Part shown: positions 15,922 to 23,403 of the stretch, piece after piece
Layout of the letters: each line of letters starts with the position of its first letter
How positions within the stretch are numbered: the first letter of the stretch is position 1
From: DASSUW01 sp963774155
GTDB taxonomy: Bacteria > Actinomycetota > Thermoleophilia > Solirubrobacterales > Solirubrobacteraceae
DNA length: 64,000 nucleotides
Direction of reading: 5' to 3'
Assembly: GCA_963774155.1 (NCBI GenBank)
Contig: CAVZDW010000012.1
Location: 558,001 to 622,000, forward strand
Notes under the pieces: model-generated
The model's database searches: none
The model's input: only the letters and a program-made list of their open reading frames with translations
What the model was told of the DNA's origin: nothing
Translations under genes and position numbers: made by a program

Positions 15922-17091
15922 ATGACCGGGATCCCGCTCCAGCACTACTGCACGCGCTGCGTCTACCCGTCGGCGGCGGCCGCTGCCGCGATGTACGACG
16001 ACGAGGGCGTCTGCACCGGCTGCCGCGTCAACGACCAGAAGCAGCGGATCGACTGGGCCGACCGCAAGGAGGAGCTCGGGGAGATCCTCGAGCAGTACCG
16101 GTCGAAGGACGGCTCCAACTACGACTGCATCATCCCCGTCTCCGGCGGCAAGGACTCGCATTACCAGACGTACGTGATCACGCAGGAGTTCGGGCTCCGC
16201 CCGCTGCTCGTCACCTACCACGGCAACAACTACCTGCCCGTCGGCCTCCGGAACCTCCGCAACCTGCGCGAGCGCTTCGGCTGCGATCACATCTTCGCCA
16301 GCCCCAACGTCGAGGCCCTCAAGAAGCTCAACCGCCTGTGCTTCCGGATGATGGGCGACATGAACTGGCACGCCCATTGCGGGATCTTCACCTACCCGGT
16401 GCAGATCGCGGTCCAGCACCGCATCCCGCTGATCATCTGGGGCGAGCACGGGTTCACCGACCTGGCCGGCATGTACTCGCTCAACGACCGCATCGAGATG
16501 ACGGCCAAGTTCCGGCTCGAGCACGTCCAGCGCGGCTACGACTGGCACGACATGATCGAGGAGACCGAGGGCCTGCAGCCGCAGGATCTGCTGTGGGCGC
16601 GGTATCCCAGCGACGAGGCGCTCGCCGAGGTCGGCGTGCGCGGCATCTACCTCGGCAACTACGTGGACTGGGATGCCAACAGCCACACCGAGATGATGGT
16701 CCGCGACTGGGGCTTCGAGGAGTCGCCGGAGCCCTTCGAGCGCACCTACCGGCGGATGTCGAACCTCGACGACATGCACGAGAACGGCATCCACGACTAC
16801 CTCAAGTTCGTCAAGTTCGGCTACGGCCGCGGCACCGACCACTCGTGCAAGGACGTGCGGTCCGGGCGGATGACGCGCGACCAGGCGATCGAGATGGTCG
16901 AGCGCTACGACCACGTCAAGCCGCGCCGGGACCTCGAGCGCTGGCTCGAGTACGTGGGCATGGACGAGGACGAGTTCGACGCCGTCTGCGACGGCTTCCG
17001 CGACCCGCGCGTGTGGGCGAAGGACGAGCAGGGCCGCTGGGCCAAGGACTCCATCCGCGCCTTCGACGAGCGCCGCGGCGCCCTCGTGTGA
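15922..17091 (+). CDS. pseA: PseA/WbpG-type N-acetyl sugar amidotransferase
   Basis: This 389-residue PP-loop ATPase replaces an N-acyl oxygen with nitrogen to make an amidino sugar. Two Cys pairs (C10/C13 and C31/C34) suggest a zinc or metal site, and the PP-loop SGGKDS is at 74-79. LIIWGEHGFTDLAG and SCKDVRSGRMTRDQA are typical of the family. Campylobacter PseA makes acetamidino pseudaminic acid, and Pseudomonas WbpG works with HisH2/HisF2. Both partner types are present on the opposite strand 640 bases away. ATG 15922 follows CGGAG; the upstream divergent gap is 23 bases. Confidence 0.93.
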   Translation: MTGIPLQHYCTRCVYPSAAAAAAMYDDEGVCTGCRVNDQKQRIDWADRKEELGEILEQYRSKDGSNYDCIIPVSGGKDSHYQTYVITQEFGLRPLLVTYHGNNYLPVGLRNLRNLRERFGCDHIFASPNVEALKKLNRLCFRMMGDMNWHAHCGIFTYPVQIAVQHRIPLIIWGEHGFTDLAGMYSLNDRIEMTAKFRLEHVQRGYDWHDMIEETEGLQPQDLLWARYPSDEALAEVGVRGIYLGNYVDWDANSHTEMMVRDWGFEESPEPFERTYRRMSNLDDMHENGIHDYLKFVKFGYGRGTDHSCKDVRSGRMTRDQAIEMVERYDHVKPRRDLERWLEYVGMDEDEFDAVCDGFRDPRVWAKDEQGRWAKDSIRAFDERRGALV

Positions 17092-18080
17092 CCCGCCTGC
17101 GCGAGACGGACATCCGGCCCGACGCGCTGATGGCCGAGCAGGCCCGGCGCTACGCGGCCGACGTCGCGTGGCTGCTGGCGCGGCGCGATCGCTTCGTGGA
17201 GGTGGCGTGCCCGGCCTGCGAGGCGACCGAGCACGAGCCGCGCTGGAGCAAGTACGGGCTCGACTACCGGCGCTGCGCGGCGTGCGACAGCGTCTACGTG
17301 AGCCCGCGCCCGGACCCGGGGCTGCTCGACGAGTACTACCGCAGCTCCTCGAACTACGCGTACTGGAACACCGTCGTGTTCCCGGCGTCCGAGGACGCCC
17401 GCCGCGAGCGCATCTTCCGCCCGCGCGCCGAGCGCGCGGTCGAGCTCGCGCGCCGGCACGGCGCGGGCACGGGGACGCTGGTGGACGTCGGCGCGGGCTA
17501 TGGGACGTTCTGCGAGGAGGTGCTGCGGCTGGGCGCGTTCGAGCGGGTCATCGCGCTCGAGCCCGAGCCGCACCTGGCCGAGACGTGCAGGGCCAAGGGC
17601 CTGGAGGTGATCGAGGCGCCGGTCGAGCAGGCGGCGCTCGCGACCGCCGACGTGGTCACGAGCTTCGAGGTTCTCGAGCATCTCTTCTCGCCGCGCGCCT
17701 TCGTCGAGCAGTGCGCGGGCGTCCTGCGCACGGGCGGGCTGCTCATGCTCACCTGCCCGAACGTGCACGGGTTCGACGTCGCGATGCTCGGCGAGGCGTC
17801 GGCGACCGTCGACGCCGAGCATCTCAACTACCTGCATCCGGCCTCGCTCGGCGGGCTGCTCGAGCGCTGCGGGTTCGCCGTGGTCGAGTCTCAGACGCCG
17901 GGACGGCTGGATGCCGAGCTGGTACGCAAGAAGGCGCTGGCGGGCGAGGTCGAGCTCGACGCGTTCCTGCAGCGCGTGCTGGTCGACGACTGGGAGCGGG
18001 TCGGCGACGCGTTCCAGGACTTCCTGGCCGCGAGCGGCCTCTCCTCGAACATGTGGCTCGTCGGCGCCGCGCGCCGCTAG
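17088..18080 (+). CDS. Class I SAM methyltransferase with N-terminal zinc ribbon
   Basis: This 330-residue protein has four Cys in two CPAC/CAAC pairs near residues 39-42 and 60-63, a likely zinc ribbon. A methyltransferase domain follows, with LVDVGAGYGTFCEEV near 129 and SFEVLEHLFSPRAF near 190. GTG 17088 overlaps the pseA stop by GTGA, so it is probably co-translated with PseA and methylates the same amidinated sugar. The last four bases (CTAG) are shared with the stop codon of the convergent gene. Confidence 0.82.
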   Translation: MTRLRETDIRPDALMAEQARRYAADVAWLLARRDRFVEVACPACEATEHEPRWSKYGLDYRRCAACDSVYVSPRPDPGLLDEYYRSSSNYAYWNTVVFPASEDARRERIFRPRAERAVELARRHGAGTGTLVDVGAGYGTFCEEVLRLGAFERVIALEPEPHLAETCRAKGLEVIEAPVEQAALATADVVTSFEVLEHLFSPRAFVEQCAGVLRTGGLLMLTCPNVHGFDVAMLGEASATVDAEHLNYLHPASLGGLLERCGFAVVESQTPGRLDAELVRKKALAGEVELDAFLQRVLVDDWERVGDAFQDFLAASGLSSNMWLVGAARR

Positions 18081-19375
18081 CGCGCGGGGGAGAGCAGCCC
18101 GGAGAACCGCGGCAGCCGGCCGACGAGGCCGGCGGCAGGCCACTCGCTCAGCAGCGCGTCGGCGCGCTCGGCCAGCGCGCGGTCGACGGCGGGCGTGCCG
18201 GGCAGGGGCAGGAGGAGGATGTCCGGCAGGCGGTCTTCGTCGACGCCGGCGGCGGCCACGGCGGTCTGGACGGTGTCGAGCAGCGCTTCGGGCTCGAGGC
18301 CGGGGCCCCAGAGGACGAGCGTCGCGTCGTCGTCCGGGCCCACCGCGCGGGCATAGGCCGCCAGCAGCTCGGGTCGCTCGAGCATCTCGTCGGCGAGGCC
18401 GACCACGGTGAGGCCGCGCGTGTCGTCGATCACCGGCGCGGACGGCGGCGCGAGCACGGTGCGCTCGACGAGCGCCACGAAGGCGGCCGGGTCGAACGCC
18501 GGCCCGACGAAGCGGCGCTTCCAGTCGGCGATCGGCTGCTCGCTCGCCGCGGCGGCGTGCAGGATCTCGTCGAGCGGGCCGTCGGCGGGATCGAACGGGT
18601 AGCGCAGGTAGTCGCGGTATCGCTCCGGGCGCAGGAACGGGACCGGCTCCTCGCCGGGCTCGCCGTACGCGACCGGCAGACCCTGTGCGTAGATCACCGT
18701 GGGCACGCCGCGGGCGATCGAGACGTGCGGGAACGTGCCCTCGCCCGCCACCACCACGTCGGTGGCGTCGATCTCCCCGTGGGCGAGGTCCATGCCGCCC
18801 TGCACGTACTCGACGCCGTCGGCCTCCCAGAGGCCGTTCTGCTCGAGCGTGCCGAGGTGGCGCACGGTGAGGTGCCAGGGGCCGTCGAGCAGGCGCGAGA
18901 AGGTCTGCGCGTTGTGCTCGCGATGGAAGTCGACGAGCGTGCCGTAGCCGGACGGGTGGGTCGGGGCGAACAGGACGCGGCGCACGTCGGTGCGGGGGCG
19001 GAACGGCCGCATCTCGCACATCGACCAGCCGATCACGGGAGCGGCGTGGGCGTACTCGATCCGGCGCAGGAACTCGGCGTGGCCGGGCCCGATGACCATC
19101 CGGGCGTCGACGTGCTCGTACGGCTCGTAGAGCCCGTCGTACTCCAGGGCCGGGGCGGCGCCGTGCGGATAGAGCAGGATCTTGGCGCCCGCCGCGCGGT
19201 GCTGGTCGATCAGCTCCCGGTAGCCGAACTTGGGCGGATCGAGGTCGATCAGCAGCACGTCGGCTCCCAGCAGGCCGGGGCTTCCGACGGAGTGGCCGGC
19301 GGCGACGAGTGCCGAGGTCAGCGCGGCGGCGGCGCCGTAGTGGTCCTTGACGGCGATATTCAAGGGTCGGTCCAT
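18077..19375 (-). CDS. GT-B-like protein of unknown function under a sigma-28 promoter
   Basis: I do not recognise the family of this 432-residue protein. The first 270 residues look like two Rossmann-type halves: LLIDLDPPKFGYREL near 42, a VRRVLFAPTHPSGYG hinge near 130, and DVVVAGEGTFPHVSIARGVPTVIY near 210. This resembles CDP-glycerol glycerophosphotransferase-like or GT-B enzymes. The last 150 residues (from about TRGLTVVGLADEM) form a separate alpha/beta segment. ATG 19375 lies 9 bases past a sigma-28 -10 element with no ribosome binding site. A transferase acting on flagellin or its glycan is an inference. Confidence 0.72.
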   Translation of the reverse strand: MDRPLNIAVKDHYGAAAALTSALVAAGHSVGSPGLLGADVLLIDLDPPKFGYRELIDQHRAAGAKILLYPHGAAPALEYDGLYEPYEHVDARMVIGPGHAEFLRRIEYAHAAPVIGWSMCEMRPFRPRTDVRRVLFAPTHPSGYGTLVDFHREHNAQTFSRLLDGPWHLTVRHLGTLEQNGLWEADGVEYVQGGMDLAHGEIDATDVVVAGEGTFPHVSIARGVPTVIYAQGLPVAYGEPGEEPVPFLRPERYRDYLRYPFDPADGPLDEILHAAAASEQPIADWKRRFVGPAFDPAAFVALVERTVLAPPSAPVIDDTRGLTVVGLADEMLERPELLAAYARAVGPDDDATLVLWGPGLEPEALLDTVQTAVAAAGVDEDRLPDILLLPLPGTPAVDRALAERADALLSEWPAAGLVGRLPRFSGLLSPAR

Positions 19376-19384
19376 CCGGCCCGT

Positions 19385-19411
19385 TGATCGGCCGCGGCGA
19401 CCAGGACTTAA
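19385..19411 (-). promoter_or_regulatory. Sigma-28 promoter, minus-strand half of a bidirectional promoter
   Basis: Read on the minus strand, TTAA (19411-19408) is 15 bases from GCCGATCA (19392-19385). The start codon of the 18077-19375 gene lies 9 bases further on. The TTAA is palindromic and also serves the plus-strand promoter. Confidence 0.75.
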
Positions 19412-19434
19412 CTTCTGCGCGCGGCTGCCGAACA
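19408..19434 (+). promoter_or_regulatory. Sigma-28 promoter, plus-strand half of a bidirectional promoter
   Basis: The same TTAA (19408-19411) is followed after 15 bases by GCCGAACA (19427-19434) on the plus strand. ATG 19475 lies 40 bases downstream with AGGAG before it, so this transcript has a normal leader. Confidence 0.62.
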
Positions 19435-19474
19435 CGCGGGTATCCGCCCGTCGTTCTCCCCTGTCAGGAGTCCT

Positions 19475-20353
19475 ATGTCTCCGCACGCCGCTCATGCCGA
19501 CGGCGTCGCCGCCTTCGAGGCCGGTGACCTCGACGCCGCCGCCGCGCTGCTCGCGCAGGCCGCCGCGCCGACGAACCCGACCGCGCTCAACGACCTCGCC
19601 GTGGTCGAGCTCGCGCGTGGGGACACGGAGCGCGCCAAGGCCTTCCTGCTCACCTGCCTGGCCCTCGACGAGGGCAACGAGGACGCCGAGGCCAACCTGG
19701 CCGACCTCGAGCGCGTGGAGGGCCGCGCCTGGCGCGGCTCGCCGACGCTCGGCGGAGACGACCCCGACATGCCCGAGCGCGCCTACCCCGGCATGGCCGG
19801 CGCCTCGACGATGGCCGAGCACGCGACGCGCTACTCGATGGCCCTCGGCCTGCTCGCGGGCCGCCACGTCCTCGACGTCGGCTGCGGCACCGGCTACGGC
19901 AGCGAGATGCTCACCTGGTGCGCCGACACCGTGCGCGGCTTCGACCTCTGGCAGCCGGCCGAGCACGAGCGCCCGCACTGGTCCGGCGGCGCCGAGCTCA
20001 TCTACGGCTTCGACGTCTGCAAGGACGAGCTCCCGGCCGCCGACGCCGCCGTCATGTTCGAGGTGCTCGAGCACCTGCACGACGCCCCCGCCGCGCTGCG
20101 CAACATCTTCAACGCGGCGCCCACGCTGCTGGTCTCGTTCCCGAACCCGGTCTACCACGGGTCGCACCTCAATCACCACCACGTGAACGACTGGCCGATG
20201 GAGCGCGTCGAGGAGGAGCTCATGCGCGCCGCGGCCACCCGCTTCACCGAGCTGAGCCTGGCGCACATGTACCAGCCGCACGGCACGCCGGCGATCCTCA
20301 ACGGGCGCGAGCCCGAGGCGCCGTTCTGGATCTTCCTCGCTCAGTGCCGGTGA
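19475..20353 (+). CDS. TPR-containing SAM methyltransferase
   Basis: This 292-residue protein has two helical TPR-like repeats at about residues 5-75 (GVAAFEAGDLDAAAALL, then LNDLAVVELARGDTERAKAFL). A class I methyltransferase domain follows, with HVLDVGCGTGYGSEML near 131 and MFEVLEHLHDAPAALRN near 195. In Caulobacter the TPR part of the flagellin modification enzyme FlmG binds flagellin; this protein joins a TPR to a methyltransferase instead. With its sigma-28 promoter, a methyltransferase acting on flagellin or its glycan is a reasonable guess. ATG 19475 has AGGAG 5 bases upstream. Confidence 0.8.
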   Translation: MSPHAAHADGVAAFEAGDLDAAAALLAQAAAPTNPTALNDLAVVELARGDTERAKAFLLTCLALDEGNEDAEANLADLERVEGRAWRGSPTLGGDDPDMPERAYPGMAGASTMAEHATRYSMALGLLAGRHVLDVGCGTGYGSEMLTWCADTVRGFDLWQPAEHERPHWSGGAELIYGFDVCKDELPAADAAVMFEVLEHLHDAPAALRNIFNAAPTLLVSFPNPVYHGSHLNHHHVNDWPMERVEEELMRAAATRFTELSLAHMYQPHGTPAILNGREPEAPFWIFLAQCR

Positions 20354-20380
20354 GGCCGCCGCGGGCGCGATAATGCCCGC

Positions 20381-20563
20381 ATGGCCGATCCCAAGACCGA
20401 AGAGCTGCAGCTCGAGCAGGTCCAGCGCGAGATCGCCGAGCGCAAGCAGGCCGAGGGCGCCAGCGAGCGTGCCGAGGAGGACACGCACGAGCGGCGCGCC
20501 GACCGGGCTGCCTATCTGAAGAAGAAGCTGGAAGAGCGGGCCAAGTCCGAGGAGGAGCTATGA
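20381..20563 (+). CDS. Small coiled-coil protein
   Basis: This is a 60-residue acidic and basic protein with almost continuous helix-forming heptads (EELQLEQVQREIAERKQAEG) and no hydrophobic segment. GATAAT at 20369-20374 lies 6 bases before ATG 20381, consistent with leaderless expression. It overlaps the next small gene by ATGA. The function is unknown; the two may form a heteromeric coiled coil. Confidence 0.65.
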   Translation: MADPKTEELQLEQVQREIAERKQAEGASERAEEDTHERRADRAAYLKKKLEERAKSEEEL

Positions 20564-20733
20564 GCGAGCACCAGGAGCGCGCCGACGAGCTGGAATCCGA
20601 GCTCGACGACATGGAAGAGCGCTCCGAGCGCCTCGAGGACGACATCGACGAGTCTCGCAAGGACTGGGAGAGCAAGAAGGCCGACCCGAGCGTCCCGGGC
20701 GCGGTGCCCGACGAAGGCTCAGACGAGGACTAG
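20560..20733 (+). CDS. Very small acidic coiled-coil protein
   Basis: This 57-residue reading frame starts at ATG 20560, overlapping the stop of the preceding small gene. The product begins MSEHQERADELESELDDMEE and is a highly acidic amphipathic helix to about residue 38, with a flexible acidic tail ending GSDED. Its end overlaps the 3' end of convergent purM by 15 bases. Overlapping translation and similar composition with its neighbour support it as a real gene; no function can be assigned. Confidence 0.6.
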   Translation: MSEHQERADELESELDDMEERSERLEDDIDESRKDWESKKADPSVPGAVPDEGSDED

Positions 20734-21759
20734 CCCGGGGAGCTCGATCCGCCCGGCGCGGTCGGTGACCGTGCCGATCCGGCGCGCGCCCGGGTGGTGG
20801 GCGGCCAGCAGGGCCGAGGCGGCGGCGGCCGTCGTGGCGGGCACGACGGCGCAGAAGCCGCAGCCCATGTTGAAGACCTCCCACATCTCGGCGTCGGCGA
20901 CGCCGCCGAGCTCCTGGACGAGCTCGAAGACGGGCGGGACCGGGAGTGGGGCGGTGATCTCGAAGCCGATCCCGGCGTTGAGCCGCGTGAGGTTCAGGAG
21001 CCCGCCTCCGGTGATGTGGGCGAGCCCGTGGACGCGCAGGCCGGAGCGCAGCAGCTCGAGCACGGCGCGGACGTAGATCACGGTCGGCTCGAGCAGGGCG
21101 TCGGCCACCGTCCGGCCGCCGAGGCGCGGCGGGCGATCGTCGAGCGCGAGGCTCGAGAGCGCGGAGCGGGCGAGCGAGTAGCCGTTCGAGTGCAGGCCCG
21201 AGGAGGGCACGCCGATCAGCGCGTCGCCGGGGTGGCACCCGGCGCCGGTGACGATGGCGTCGAGGGCCACGGTGCCGAAGCACGCGGCGGTGAGGTCGAA
21301 CCCGTTCGGCGACGGATGGCCGCGGATCAGCTCCGGCAGCACGGCGACCTCGCCGCCGGGGATCTCCACGCCGGCCAGCTCGGCACCGCGCTTGAGCCCC
21401 GCGCCGATCTGCCGCATCGTCTCGGGATCGACGCGCTCGACCGCGAGGTAGTCGAGCAGCGCGATCGGCTCCGCGCCGACGCACACGACGTCGTTGACGT
21501 TCATGGCCACGCAGTCGATGCCGACCGTGTCGTACCGGCCGGCCTGCTCGGCCACGATCAGCTTCGAGCCGACCCCGTCGGTCCCGACCGCGATCCCGAG
21601 GTTCGGTCCGACCCGGATCACAGCGGCGAAATGGCCCGGCAGCGGGACGACGCGCGAGGGATGACCGGTGTCGATGGTCTTGAGGACATCGACGAGCGCC
21701 GCCACCCCGCGATCGGCCGCGGAGGTGTCGACCCCGGACTGCGCGTACGCGTCGCTCAT
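20719..21759 (-). CDS. purM: PurM, phosphoribosylformylglycinamidine cyclo-ligase
   Basis: This 346-residue AIR synthetase performs the ATP-dependent ring closure that makes aminoimidazole ribotide in purine synthesis. It begins MSDAYAQSGVDTSAADRGV, typical of PurM, with GTDGVGSKL near 60, DCVAMNVNDVVCVGAEPIALLDY near 80-102, GLHSNGYSLAR near 185 and HITGGGLLNL near 244. An upstream in-frame ATG at 21777 would add six residues with no family support. The gene is transcribed away from the palindromic element at 21802-21953. Confidence 0.95.
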   Translation of the reverse strand: MSDAYAQSGVDTSAADRGVAALVDVLKTIDTGHPSRVVPLPGHFAAVIRVGPNLGIAVGTDGVGSKLIVAEQAGRYDTVGIDCVAMNVNDVVCVGAEPIALLDYLAVERVDPETMRQIGAGLKRGAELAGVEIPGGEVAVLPELIRGHPSPNGFDLTAACFGTVALDAIVTGAGCHPGDALIGVPSSGLHSNGYSLARSALSSLALDDRPPRLGGRTVADALLEPTVIYVRAVLELLRSGLRVHGLAHITGGGLLNLTRLNAGIGFEITAPLPVPPVFELVQELGGVADAEMWEVFNMGCGFCAVVPATTAAAASALLAAHHPGARRIGTVTDRAGRIELPGLVLV

Positions 21760-21801
21760 CGCGGCCGATCGTGCCATACGGCGCGGTCATTGCGCGGCCG
21801 T

Positions 21802-21953
21802 AACGTCAACCCCGGCATTAAGGGAGCGGGATCGGCCGGTTTTCGCGCTCGAATCCTGCCTAAGGGTGACACCGTGACCCTTAGGCAGGACGCGAGATGG
21901 AAAACCGGCCCCGCCGGCCTCCCCAGCTCCCTTACCCAGCCGCAGTTGACGTT
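21802..21953. repeat. Nested-palindrome intergenic element, copy 1 (152 bp)
   Basis: The left end AACGTCAACCCCGGCATTAA continues to 21826; the right end 21927-21953 is an imperfect inverted copy beginning (on the minus strand) AACGTCAACTGCGGCTGGGT. Inside are nested perfect arms: an 11-bp pair at 21834-21844 / 21900-21910, a CTCG/CGAG pair at 21848-21851 / 21893-21896, and a 14-bp pair at 21854-21867 / 21877-21890 around a 9-base loop. The outer ends match the element at 51930-52093, while the core sequence is unrelated. The stop codon of uppP lies inside the right end. It contains no gene. Confidence 0.8.
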
Positions 21954-22696
21954 CGCCGAGCCCGCCACACGGCAAGGATCGACGCCGCGAGAGCCACCCG
22001 GTAGGCGGCGAAGACGCCCAGCGGCAGCGACCCCTCGAAGCGCAGGGCGGCCGCCGAGGACGCGGCGGCGGCGCCCACGCCCGCGGCCAGAGGCGCGACG
22101 GCATCGCGAGACGGGCGGCGCGCGGCCAGCCGGACGCCCTTCAGCGCCGTCGCCCCCGCCAGCACCGGCAGCGCGACCTCGCGCGACAGCGCCACAGCGT
22201 CACCACGCCCGAACCCGAGCGCGCGGGCCGCGGCGATCGTCGCGCCGCTGCGCGACACGCCCGGGATCAGCGCGACCGCCTGGGCGAGGCCGAGCACGAG
22301 CCCGTCGGTGACCGACGACGACCGTCGCCGGGCCGGGACGCGGTCGGCCAGCACCATCGCGACGGCGCCGAGCACGAGGCCGAAGGCGACCGTCGGCGGC
22401 GTTCCGAGCCGCTCCTCGATGCGCCGTTCGAAGATCAGGCCGGCCAGCGCGGGCGGCACGGTCGCGGCCGCCAGGAAGCGCAGGCGCAGCGAGCCGCGCT
22501 GCGAGACGGCGAGGACGAGCGCGGTACCGGCGTGCAGCGCCACCTCGACCTCCTTGCGCTCCGCTCCGGACAGCGATGCGTGCTCCCACCCCAGCGCCCA
22601 CGGCAGCAGCCCGACGTGGGCGGACGAGGAGATGGGGAGCAGCTCGGCCGGGCCCTGCAGGAGCCCGAGGACGACGGTCTCGCTAGCGCGAGGCAT
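21932..22696 (-). CDS. uppP: UppP/BacA undecaprenyl-diphosphatase
   Basis: This 254-residue polytopic membrane enzyme dephosphorylates undecaprenyl diphosphate so the lipid carrier can be reused for wall and glycan synthesis. The two active-site motifs are visible: LLQGPAELLPISSSAH at 12-27 (the E/P/SxxH region) and PGVSRSG at 145-151. ATG 22696 lies within the end of dedA (14-base overlap), so the two are translationally coupled. The last codons (RTSTAAG and stop) are read through the terminal repeat of the palindromic element. Confidence 0.93.
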   Translation of the reverse strand: MPRASETVVLGLLQGPAELLPISSSAHVGLLPWALGWEHASLSGAERKEVEVALHAGTALVLAVSQRGSLRLRFLAAATVPPALAGLIFERRIEERLGTPPTVAFGLVLGAVAMVLADRVPARRRSSSVTDGLVLGLAQAVALIPGVSRSGATIAAARALGFGRGDAVALSREVALPVLAGATALKGVRLAARRPSRDAVAPLAAGVGAAAASSAAALRFEGSLPLGVFAAYRVALAASILAVWRARRTSTAAG

Positions 22697-23360
22697 CGGC
22701 GGCCGGCTCGCCGGACGCCGGGACCGCCTCGTCGTCGTCCTTGCGGCGCCAGCGGATGAACAGCCAGATCGCGCCGAGGACGATGAGCCCCGCCACGAAG
22801 TAGTCGAAGTAGTGCAGGTAGTCCTTCCACTGCTCCCAGCGGTCCCCGACCTGCTTCCCGACGAACGTGAGCATGAAGATCCACGGGATGCAGCCGAGCG
22901 TGGTCAGCACCGTGAAGCGCCAGAACGGCATCCGCGCCACGCCCGCCGGAAGCGAGATGAACGTGCGGATGATCGGCAGCATGCGCGAGAAGAACACCGT
23001 CGCGTCGCCGTAGCGCTCGAACCAGCGGTCCGCCCACTGCAGGTGCGACGGCTTGATGTGCAGCTTCTTGCCGTGCTTCTCGAGGATGTCGACGCGGCCG
23101 TAGTAGCCGACCGCGTAGGCGAGCCAGGAGCCGACGACGTTGGCGAACGTGCCGACGGCGACGACGGCGAACATCGAGTACTCCCCGCGCGACACGTTGA
23201 AGCCCGCGAAGAGGAACGTCGTCTCGGACGGGATCGGGATGCACGCGCTCTCGGCCACCATCAGGACGAAGATCCCGGGAAGGCCCATCGCGTCGATCAC
23301 ATCGACCGCGAATTCGACGATCGGGTCGGTCAGAGACGCGAGGTAGAGGGGCAGCGGCAC
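22683..23360 (-). CDS. DedA-family membrane protein, possible undecaprenyl phosphate transporter
   Basis: This is a 225-residue polytopic protein of the DedA/SNARE-associated family. It has the conserved acidic motif AESACIPIPSETTF near residues 36-50, a GxWLAYAVGYYGR segment near 77-89 and the SRMLPIIRTFISLPAG arginine motif near 124-139. Some DedA proteins (UptA type) return undecaprenyl phosphate across the membrane. Its overlap with uppP supports that role here: both steps of carrier recycling would be made together. A Lys/Asp-rich tail ends the protein. Confidence 0.92.
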   Translation of the reverse strand: MPLPLYLASLTDPIVEFAVDVIDAMGLPGIFVLMVAESACIPIPSETTFLFAGFNVSRGEYSMFAVVAVGTFANVVGSWLAYAVGYYGRVDILEKHGKKLHIKPSHLQWADRWFERYGDATVFFSRMLPIIRTFISLPAGVARMPFWRFTVLTTLGCIPWIFMLTFVGKQVGDRWEQWKDYLHYFDYFVAGLIVLGAIWLFIRWRRKDDDEAVPASGEPAADASR

Positions 23361-23403
23361 GGCGGTTCAGGGTATCCACCGTGCCGCTGCCGACTCCTGT
23401 GCT

